From Poronia punctata (taxonomy: Eukaryota > Ascomycota > Sordariomycetes > Xylariales > Xylariaceae), in the NCBI GenBank assembly GCA_022579005.1, contig MU401512.1, positions 1-64,000 on the forward strand: a stretch of DNA of 64,000 nucleotides, in the 5' to 3' direction. Within the stretch, counting starts at the first letter, position 1, and each line of letters opens with the position of its first letter. The notes below the pieces were generated by a model. It saw only the letters and a list, made by a program, of their open reading frames with translations, was not told where the DNA came from and did not search any database. Below are positions 55,800 through 64,000 of the stretch, one piece after another. The position numbers and the translations under genes are program-made.

Positions 55800-56765
55800 T
55801 CATATCAAAACCGTCCCACTCTCCAAAATCCTCTCCCTCTCATCCCCTTGATCAGCACACCTCCCATCCGGTCCATAAACATGCGTGACAAACCCCATCT
55901 CAAACCCCCCAAAATACCCCTCTCCCACAGTATTATCCACGAACCGATTCCCCCTCGAAGGACATTCCTCCCCCTCGTCGTCGATCCAATCCGAATAGGC
56001 CGAATATTTCCCCGCCTTGATAAACATATTCCCCCGGATCAAATTATCACCACTCCCATCCCTCGTCCTGACCGCGTCGCCCGTGACCTGATTAAACTCA
56101 TTCCCGCTAATCTCGTTAAACGTAGACTCGTGCGCTAGATAGATAGCATGGATATATCCGGTAAACTCCTCCCCGTTCTTCACCCCGTGGAATCGATTGC
56201 CCGTGACGGTATTATTCCTCGACCTCCGCATCCGCAACGCAGCGTATCCTTTGGGATCCGGGAGGTTATGCGTGTACATGGCGCCTATACGTTCGAACAA
56301 CATATCCCTCACGACATTCCCGCTGTTCCCCTGTTCTTTATCCCGACCTAGATCGAGTGCAAGCCAGTAATTCGTAACCGCGAGACCGACGAAGCGCAAG
56401 TTCGTAACAACCGAGGAGTCGCTCATGGTGAACCACGTTAATCCTTCGCCTTGGCCGTCAAATACGGGTTTCGTGGACCCAGAGGCAGGAGGGGAGAATG
56501 TGATGGGTTGGCCGGTGAAATATGTCCATATCACAGATTGCGAGAGATATGTCCCCTCTGCTATCACGACATCGATGGCGTCGGTTGGTTTGGTGGCGAC
56601 GAGTCTTGCTTGTACGCCTTTGAGGGTTTTTAATGCGGCTGAGACGCTGCTTCCGCTGTTGCTGTCGCTTCCGCTTGGGGACATGTATAATGTTGTTGTT
56701 GTTGTGATGACTGGGCTTATTAGGCCTGCTAAGATGAGCACGGCCCAGTTCTTGGGGAAGAGCAT
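55800..56765 (-). CDS. Secreted right-handed beta-helix protein (pectate lyase-like fold)
   Basis: Single exon, 321 aa, with a signal peptide (MLFPKNWAVLILAGLISPVI). TLYMSPSGSDSNSGSSVSAA is the typical start of secreted beta-helix proteins of the DUF1565/PbH1 type, followed by repeated coils such as NLRFVGLAVTNYWLALDLG, RNNTVTGNRFHGV, FNEISGNEFNQVTGDAVRTR and NLIRGNMFIKAG, with Asn ladders. The fold suits a polysaccharide lyase, hydrolase or binding protein. No specific catalytic signature was identified, so the substrate is unknown. It ends ERERILESGTVLI at a natural-looking terminus, though slightly short for a lyase of this fold. Confidence 0.8.
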   Translation of the reverse strand: MLFPKNWAVLILAGLISPVITTTTTLYMSPSGSDSNSGSSVSAALKTLKGVQARLVATKPTDAIDVVIAEGTYLSQSVIWTYFTGQPITFSPPASGSTKPVFDGQGEGLTWFTMSDSSVVTNLRFVGLAVTNYWLALDLGRDKEQGNSGNVVRDMLFERIGAMYTHNLPDPKGYAALRMRRSRNNTVTGNRFHGVKNGEEFTGYIHAIYLAHESTFNEISGNEFNQVTGDAVRTRDGSGDNLIRGNMFIKAGKYSAYSDWIDDEGEECPSRGNRFVDNTVGEGYFGGFEMGFVTHVYGPDGRCADQGDERERILESGTVLI

Positions 56766-57597
56766 CTTGACTTGTCTTTTCTTTTCAAGGCGTAACTTTT
56801 AGTTGACTACCTTGATGACAGGATTTTTAAGCTGCTGTAGGTTCATAAGAATATAGGTAGGTATGTATGTATGTTCGGAATGCCAAAAGTGCTCCTAAAT
56901 GTCCTATCAAGGAAAAGACGATAAAGGAAATAAAAGAGGAAACGTAGAAACATAGGATACAGGGTAATCTAGGTATTTGGAAGGATTCATTCAATTCGGT
57001 GAGCGGATTTGTCTACGCTCTCCGACAATGTCTTTACTATGTATTACCTACTCGTAGTCTACCATCTGAGATGACCGACTACCTGGGTGGCTGAAAAAGT
57101 AAGCTAAAGTTCCAAGTTTTACGTGTATAGATGAAAGCCGGGTTTATGTCTATGTGTAACACCTGCCTTGTTAAGAAACCTTGCTCAGCAGCAGGGGGCG
57201 AGTATGAACGTACCTTATTCCACTCTAGGTTGTTGAAAATGAAATAGTGAAATGTCACCATAATGTATTATCAACAAATTCAACAACACAAACTCAGTCC
57301 TGGTCTATTAACAATATTACTCCAAAAGTCATATCCTATTCCCAAAGCAAATATACGTGTATTTCGGCGGCTCTTACTTCGAGGGAAGTAGGTAGGTTAT
57401 ACCGCATTAGTCCGCCCCAGTCTTTCTCTCCAAATCATACATTATATGCGTACTTTTTACATTACATCGTATTCTATCCAGGGGTCTAAAGCCCTCTAAA
57501 CCCAAAGTAATTAAACCCGTGGTTGTCAAATGTGCAAGGCAAGGGGGAAAGAATGAAAAAAATAAAATCATCATAACACGCCCGTCTACAATGACGA
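56766..57597. other. Intergenic
   Basis: Promoter side of the beta-helix gene and 3' flank of the DUF2985 gene. ATGTATGTATG occurs at about 56860. No gene is seen. Confidence 0.5.
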
Positions 57598-59329
57598 TTA
57601 TACCACCAGAGGCTTCGTAGGCGACGATGTCGATGCGGGTGATGCGGGCGATGCGGGCGACGCAGGCGGCAAGGGTGAGTTGCGTTGACTCTGGTCCATG
57701 CTCTCCCGTACAGGCACATGAGATTTTACGGCCTCGTCAAGCGTCTCGCTCTTTCGCGTCTCCTTGATCGCCTTCTCGGCCTTCATCTGTTTCTCTGCGT
57801 CGCCCGCCTTCTTACCGCTCTCTCGAATCTCCTTCAGCGCTTGCCTTGTGAGATCTTGGCGGAACATGCGCTCTACCACCTCCTTCTTTCTTGTTCTCCG
57901 CCCGCCAATGCTGATAAGAATGCCAGCCGTGATATTCACCGTGATGGAAACGCTCAGGATGGTGGCGGTAATGGCTGGGTGCCGCGTCTTCCAGTTTATA
58001 CCCCACGTGGTAGCACCTAGCGATATCTGCAGAGCTGAGTGCAGGTCTAATAGTAGAACGATGGCGACAAGAAAGCTCTGTGGAAAGGCAAAGTGCGTCT
58101 TCGTTTCGTGTGGTCTATAAAAGGTGTGTGATCTGGCAAACTTGTTTTGGTGGTGGACAAGCGTGGCCTGCTCGGCTTCCGTCAGAACCGAGATCTCGTC
58201 GCGAGCGGCTTCAAGTTCCGGGTCGGTGGGCAAGTCGTTCTTATCCCTTAATTTCGCCATGTGTAGCTTTTTCCGTAGCTTCCATGTCTTCCGGTGATAG
58301 TGTATGATAAACAACATATGATACGTATCGACGAGTCGAAAGGGCACTAGGCCGTCGCCCACGATAGCAAAGAGCCCGACCAGAACGTAGTCGATGATGT
58401 TGATGATGTACAGCTGTTTCGAGCCCACATAGATCCAGCCGATCAGGAACAGGACCCAGGCAAGACCGAAGAGAGTGATCAAGGTGGCGTAGAGCGTGAC
58501 GAAAAAGCCGAGCGGTTTCTTCACATATTTCCCAAACGCCTTCATAGATTGCTTGAATTTGGACCGCCGCGAGTGCAACATATGTCTGACGTGGTCGTTG
58601 AGTTCGGCCATCTCTTCGGGCGTCCAGCCTTCCAGCGATACACCTTCGGGGAGGACGGCGTGATTGAAGTTGAACTGGTAGTCCTGGCTTTCGGTAACAG
58701 GCCCTTGTTTGAATCCATCGCCGCGTGGCATGCCATCGGGGCCTAACCGTACATCGCAGGTATCCGGCGCACGTGTGAGGTTATAAGTCGGCCTTCGATT
58801 AAATAATCTACCGAGCGAGGGCACGAAAAGGGAGTTCTGAATATTCGTTACATTATTCAACGTCGACACTTCGGGATCTGATAGATATAAATGTTGTTTA
58901 GTTCACATGAACCACGTAAAGTGCCCATCTGCCCATCTGCCCACCTGCCCACCTGCCCACCTGCAGTAATGGAAACGTAAGGGGGCGGCATGTTTACTGA
59001 CCAATGACATCCAACACATCGGCAAGTTCTGGGTTCACTTCGTTCTGGCCACCGGGGGAATTGAAAAACGCCGTGCTCCCGATCCTGTCATTTTCCGGCA
59101 CCCGGACAAGAGCTGGGTAGGCCGCTGCATTTCCGCGAGGACGCAATACTGCAATCCTCGGACGCTGCCGACCACGCCCTAAAGGGTCAGAACTAGACCG
59201 TCTTCTACCGGTAGAGTGTTCAGTCTGGTTGCCATCTCCATCTTGGTGCCTCTCTGCACCCTCAATCACGGTTTGCGGCCTGTATAATTCCGGTTCGTCG
59301 AAAGCAACGTGCGGAGGGTTTTCTGGCAT
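57598..59329 (-). CDS. DUF2985-family integral membrane protein
   Basis: Function unknown. Two exons, 59329-59002 and 58877-57598, phase 1 intron of 124 bp, 535 aa. The N-terminus (about 130 residues) is hydrophilic. KKPLGFFVTLYATLITLFG leads into AWVLFLIGWIYVGS, the first membrane pair and the family hallmark, followed by IINIIDYVLVGLFAIVGDG. A soluble segment with HYHRKTWKLRKKLHMAKLRD and HQNKFARSHTFYRPHETKTH follows, then two more hydrophobic segments (FLVAIVLLLDLHSALQISL, ITATILSVSITVNITAGI). A charged helical region and a tail of PASPASPASPAST repeats end the protein. The family is widespread in ascomycetes. Confidence 0.9.
58922..58964. repeat. 10-bp tandem repeat inside the DUF2985 intron
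   Basis: Four to five copies of a TGCCCATCTG/TGCCCACCTG unit within the 124-bp intron of the DUF2985 gene. Confidence 0.85.
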
Positions 59330-60194
59330 CGTAATCTGCTATCGCGAAACGCGATAGAGCTCATTCAAACGATGCTTCGGCTACCACTACCGATATGTGT
59401 TGTGTGGTTAGGTTAAGCTTGGGCCAAGTGAGCAGTCGACTCTGAATTAAGACAAAAAAATAAACACCACAGAGCGCTCTCAAACGACGTCTTTCGTGTA
59501 TTAGCATTAATATTGGCAAATCCTAAAAAAGAAGTCAGTGGGGAGTGGGGAGGGAGAAGGCATATAATGATTAAAAGGGAGAATGCCCAAGGTACGAGTA
59601 CGGACAACGGACAACGCACGGTAACACATGTCAGCGGCGCTCCGGGGGACTTGGTAACAGAGGCAATGATCTCATAGGTTTCCACTAGTCAAACCTTATT
59701 ATTGGAAAACTTGCTTAGGCATGCTTGGGAGGCCCTGCCAATTGGAGAGGAGAAAGAGGAGACCGGGGTAAGACACGATAACTAGGCCCAACAGGGTTAC
59801 AGAGCATCTATAATTCCGCGCTAATAAAGCGGCGATAAGACGCGACAACCCCTGCTAACTTGAAACGGATATGTCTTGGGGTCTTTTTATCTCACACCTT
59901 CAACACCTATCTGCCCCTCTACCTCTACTCGTCCGTGATTCCGGATCTACACGGAAGACATCCATGTGTAACACGTACAGTACTCGAGTTTTCGACTGCT
60001 GTGGGCTTTAGGTATAGATTTCGATAAGATATTAATAGAAAGAAAAAATGGTATCAAAAAGCAGGCACGCGGTGCATCATCGATTGTTGCATAGGTACCC
60101 TATCCATGTACATACAAAATGTAGGCAAGGTAGCAGCCACATATATGTGACGCCGTTATACGACATCGGACATCCGACGACTGAATGACATAGC
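59330..60194. other. Intergenic
   Basis: About 860 bp with the DUF2985 promoter and the 3' flank of the GTPase gene. A 90-codon minus-strand ORF (59413-59685) shows no family signal. A CGGACAACGGACAACG direct repeat occurs at about 59601. Confidence 0.5.
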
Positions 60195-61549
60195 TTACAT
60201 AACTGCGCACATCCCCTTTCCCTCGAGGGCCTTGATGCGTTCCTCAAGAGCCTTGACAGATTGTTCGTTCATCTGTCGTTCACTAGCCAAAGCTTTATCG
60301 AGATCCTCGAGTTTCTTGTGATAGTGTTCCTTCAGGGCCTCAACTACCATCTTATTCTCCTCGGTCGCGTTCCGCAACGCGCTCTCCGCCTCCGCGAGCT
60401 CCTTCTTGTGCTCCTCCTTCAACCTGAGCAGTTCATGCATGATTTCCTGGCCGGCAGATGTATCTTTTAGTGTCTTGTTGTCCCTGCCTAGTTGCTGCTG
60501 GAGTTCGGTGAAGAAGGGCGTATTGTCCATAAGCTTTTGTGCAATCGAGCGTGCAGATTCCAGTGTTCCGGTGTGTCTAGCAGTCTGCGCTTTATGTCCC
60601 AGCAACAATTTCCAGTATTCCTCCTTCAACTGTTCCTCCCGATTCTGGCCTTCTTCTGGCGATACTGTGTCCCACATGGTCGTTGCTAGCATCACGTTCT
60701 TCAGGTTATCGTCGCCAGTAAGCTTCTGGAACATCTTCAAGTTCTTTACCCCGTGTTGTGTCATTCGCCGATCAGAAATTGGGTGCAAGTAAATGAGCCC
60801 CGATAGTTTCAGCTTGTTCTTATAAGCTGTAGCGAGATAGTCGGCTATGAGCTGTAATACCTCCGTGTCGGAGAGGTTCGTGTCGGAAAATCCGGGTGTG
60901 TCAATAAAACACACAATCCGACCATTTATGTCGGTCTCGACCATCTGTATGTCCTGCGTACCTATAGCATTGTAAAAGTCTGGTCAGAATGCAACACCTC
61001 CCGGACCAGGCCGTCGGGTATTGACCTACAGGATTTGAGACCGTGGCCGATTTTCAGATCGTTGCGACCAGTCACCTTTGAAATAAATGTCGTCTTTCCT
61101 GAGCCCGTCATGCTGATGATCGATGTAAGTAATGATGCCAAGATCGGCCCGACGAGGAATCGGAAAGGGATAATAGCAGTCTCATACCCCATGACGGCAA
61201 TCAACAACTTTTGCTCTGGCCGCCAGAATTTATTTACCAAAGACTTTGTGTAGGTCAAGGCAGATTTAAAGTCCGCACCATGACTCCCAGACACGTCGTC
61301 CTCTGCCGCCCATACAGGATCTCTCGGAGTTCGTTCGTTGGGTGGATTGCGGGTATCAGACCCCAGAACTCTCTGACCGGCAGGATCCGAGGGCTCCATG
61401 GTGTCGAACGCGGGACCATAATGTCCGCCCGGAAGAATATGAGGTTGGCCAGCTGGATCCGGCGGCGATGATACGTTACTGACTGTGTCTGTAGAATCGA
61501 CGAGGTCAAACTCTTCTTCGGAAACTTCATCAGTCCTGCGGACAGTCAT
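60195..61549 (-). CDS. AIG1/septin-like GTPase with coiled coil and CaaX box
   Basis: Three exons: 61549-61188, 61112-61030 and 60961-60195, giving 403 aa; the small second exon carries the P-loop. G1 is GMTGSGKTTF (residues 121-130), the phosphate-contacting region HGLKSCTQDIQ follows across the second junction, and G3 is CFIDTPGFSDT (DTPG at 169-172). TTMWD takes the place of the usual TKxD G4 motif. This set is typical of fungal AIG1-type/septin-related G domains. The N-terminal 110 residues are acidic and disordered. After the G domain a long charged coiled coil (about residues 315-395, with KEEHKKELAEAESALRNATE and KALEERIKALEGKG) ends in CAVM, a CaaX sequence expected to be prenylated (farnesylated when X is Met). 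The inferred location is a membrane surface. The cellular role is unknown. Confidence 0.85.
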
Positions 61550-62376
61550 CGTTTGGTGTTGACTTAGTAGTTGATCAGTAGAGGCTAGGGAGTATGTTTG
61601 CTTCGGACGAGTAAGGAAATGTACTCTGTGTGTATTTCATACAAAACCGACTTCTAGATAGTAGTGAGACCAGTCAGGTTAGTAGGTACACAGCTGAATG
61701 GGTAGGACAGATCAGAGACCGATGGACAAAGACGTTTATTTATTTATCTGTCGGCCGGTGTAGCAAAATAAGACAATACCTTACCTACTAAGTCCAAGTA
61801 GGATCTTTCACATTCTGGAAACTTTGGGATTAAAGGGTCAATACGAGGCGCAGATACCTATCTCGGGCGGGGAAACTCGTCTGTTGGTTGGGCATATGTA
61901 CAACATTTAATAGGCAGGAGCGCGTGCAGGTTGGGTGCAGGTGGTTAGAGAGCCTATCATTTTACCTATTGACGTCACACTCTCCGTTTGACCTCTTGCC
62001 GGAGGCTTAAGTGCTATTAAACACCCGTTTCCGCCCCGTTGAGAAATGAATAATCATTTTCTGTAATGGCTAAACGAGATATGATTGGAGATGGTTAGTC
62101 ACAAATATTTCTTTGTTTGTCCTATCGCCGTATAGATAAAGCGAGAGATATTGACATCGTGACGCGCCTATGTCGAAAGTACGAGTAGAAAAGGTAGGTC
62201 GGATCTCGGGATGATGAGTGACGGTCGGTATCTTTAAAACCTTTGTGGCCATCAAGAGCGAGATTGAGTTTCTCGGCAAAGTACTGGTCTTCTGGAGCGT
62301 AAAATATATCAGATACTAGATAGTGAGAGAGTTATACAAATGGCTTGGTAGGTTATTGACCAAAAGGTAACTACAA
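61550..62376. other. Intergenic
   Basis: GTPase promoter and 3' flank of the P450 gene. Short ORFs only; no gene is supported. Confidence 0.5.
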
Positions 62377-64000
62377 CTACAAGGTGATATCAATATCCCG
62401 ACATATTTGCGCATGGCGGTCCTGGCGCGCTGATATCACAACTTTTACCGTAGACACAGGTTCCAGTATATGAACGGGCAGGACGCCGTCGTTCTTCTTC
62501 GGCACTCGGATCCTACCACGTCCAGGCGCTTCGATATCAAACATCATAACAACCAAGGCGACAAAACCTAGGATCTCATTCGTTGCAAAGTGTCGGCCAG
62601 GGCAGAGCGTCTTGCCACCGCCAAAGGCACGGAAAGCAGCGGGGTGTATCTGACCCTGCTTCGCGGTCGGGGAGCCCGGTTTTTCCGTGAAGCGACGTGG
62701 GTCGAACCGCTCTACGTCGTCGCCCCAGATCGAAGGGTCGGCATGTATGACGCCGCCGGCGATCTGCACAATGGCGCCTTTCTTAAGGAAGTAGCGGTCT
62801 GCTAGCAACGTGTTCTCCTTGACCATGCGCGTCGAATAGTTGTCCGAGCCCAGACGTAGGCATTCTCGATATGTAGCTACTAGCATCGGACACTTCACCT
62901 TTAAGTCGGCGATGTTGAACCCTGGACGCCCAGTTCCATCTGCCCGTAGAGTACCCTTGATCTCGTTGCGCACCACGGACAGAAGTTGGGGGTCTGCGAA
63001 GATCTGGAGCAGGATCCAGAATGTGGAAGTGGTCGCATTGACGATACCGGCGAATAAGAAGGAAAGCTCAGAGCGTGCAGCGGCACGCAAGGTCCAGTCG
63101 TGCCGGAGCGCGATCTCTATTCGCTTCTGGACGATGCCCGAGCCCGTTTTGTAGTCTCCTTTCTCCAGGTAACTTTCCAGCGCTTTTACCAGCCGCTCTC
63201 GGCCGACATAGGCCTTCCTTGCAGTAATGGACGGGAGTATATTCATGAGTAGCTTTCCGAGGCCATGGTCAAAGTTCCAGAAGCACTCTTCCAATTCAGA
63301 ATCCAGAGCGATGGGATTCTGAGGACCATAAAAGTACTTTGCCGTCGACACGGTGACGACGTGTCGGACCCATGCGACCAAGTCTATGGTCTGTTGGGAG
63401 GCGACACGTGTCTCCAGGGCAGTAGCAAAAGAGACTGCTTCATTCCTGAGTTCTCGAACTGCGTCCAAGCTGATATCGTTCAGGAAGTCACCCGGACCGA
63501 ACCACGCATACACCATTTCCTGGATATCGGCCAGGAAACCGGGTTCTGCACCGGGGCCAGGGTCTAGATTTTTGCGGGTGATCTCCATAGTCGCTTTATC
63601 CAGGCCAAGGACCCGTTCGGTGACCTCGGGAATGATAGGCGTAAACGATAACGTTTTGGAGGCTCGCTGGACAGCAGCCGCAAGAGATGGGTCCGTCACG
63701 ATGTAGATGCGAGATCCCGGCATAGGCAAGGTGAAGACGGGGAGATGATTATTCCGTAGTCTATGACTGGCTGGTCAGAACCGGCGTTTTTCCCGTGTTT
63801 CTGTTGAGAAGGATGTTGTCGCACCCCAAGCTCTTGATGTACTTGCCGCCGTAGAATGCCATTCCTAAGATATGTCCAACGAAGGGAATGCTAGAGGCGA
63901 TGACTGGCGGCTCCCTGGGGTCAAGCTTCTGCGTGGAGCTTCGCCAAAAGAGGAGGTAAGCCACCGCAATGACGGCCATACATGTTGCTGCTGGTGACAG
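62377..64000 (-). CDS. Cytochrome P450, possibly running off the window
   Basis: Heme-thiolate monooxygenase anchored in the ER. Two exons seen: (64000 or 63979)-63825 and 63766-62377, joined by a 58-bp phase 2 intron with a CTGAC branch site; splicing gives SLGHRLRNNHLPVFTLPMPG. An ATG at 63979 would give 514 aa, but the frame is open to the window edge and the hydrophobic anchor (VIAVAYLLFW) looks shortened from that start, so the true beginning may lie outside. Signatures: I-helix region SFLFAGIVNATTSTFW, ExxR in YRECLRLGSDN, PERF-like VERFDPRRF, and the heme loop FRAFGGGKTLCPGRHF. The sequence style resembles fungal P450s close to the CYP7/CYP8 and sterol-hydroxylase-like clan. The substrate is unknown; neighbouring cluster genes, if any, would be beyond the edge. 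Confidence 0.9.

Noticed and set aside
1..64000. tRNA, rRNA, CRISPR or intact transposon
   Set aside because: I looked for tRNA B-box-like words, direct-repeat spacer arrays, transposase or reverse transcriptase motifs and found none I could support by eye.

Overview
The window looks like a gene-bearing stretch of a filamentous ascomycete chromosome (Pezizomycotina, probably Sordariomycetes). Reading frames are broken by many short introns (mostly 53-180 bp) with GTAAGT/GTATGT-type donors, CTAAC/CTGAC-like branch sites and YAG acceptors. The genes are fungal in type: Dug2 peptidase, dre4-like splicing factor, DUF2985 membrane protein, AA11-type monooxygenase, P450, sugar porter. There are no operons. 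The first kilobase is extremely A+T rich, as expected of repeat-induced point mutation. Two 10-N assembly gaps lie beside homopolymers (23041-23050 and 34290-34299).

Layout. 0-13 kb: AT-rich block, RecQ-type helicase (-), a RING finger protein with a membrane anchor rebuilt from three exons (-), an acid-phosphatase-like phosphoesterase (+), a gene-poor stretch with two doubtful ORFs, and an eight-exon sugar porter (+). 13-25.6 kb: Mx/Vps1-related dynamin GTPase (-), lipid phosphate phosphatase (-), WW/FF-domain splicing factor (+), dienelactone hydrolase (-) whose second intron holds a gap and long G/C runs, and an unrecognised four-exon gene (-). 25.6-28.85 kb is empty of convincing genes. 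28.9-39 kb: a Ser/His/Arg-rich membrane protein (+), an Artemis/SNM1-type nuclease (+), an FAD monooxygenase (-), and phosphoinositide phospholipase C (-). 40-57 kb: a small secreted Cys protein (-), a fragment of a fungal Tubby-C-like domain family (-), Dug2 (-), a 3-kb gene-poor stretch, a GST-fold protein (+), methionine aminopeptidase 1 (-), an AA11-type LPMO (+) and a secreted beta-helix protein (-). 57.6-64 kb: DUF2985 membrane protein (-), an AIG1/septin-like GTPase ending in a CaaX box (-), and a cytochrome P450 reaching the window edge (-).

Most genes are unrelated housekeeping or signalling functions: DNA repair (RecQ, Artemis-like), lipid signalling (PLC, lipid phosphatase), glutathione turnover (Dug2), splicing (dre4-like) and protein maturation (MetAP1). 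The secreted proteins (acid-phosphatase-like protein possibly excepted), LPMO, beta-helix protein and small elicitor-like protein suggest a saprotroph or plant-associated fungus. I found no convincing multi-gene novel system. The most interesting items are the CaaX-tailed GTPase, the membrane-anchored RING protein, the four-exon orphan, the phosphatase lacking a signal peptide, and the duplicated flanks around the first gap. Exon boundaries were worked out by eye from splice signals, reading phase and family resemblance.
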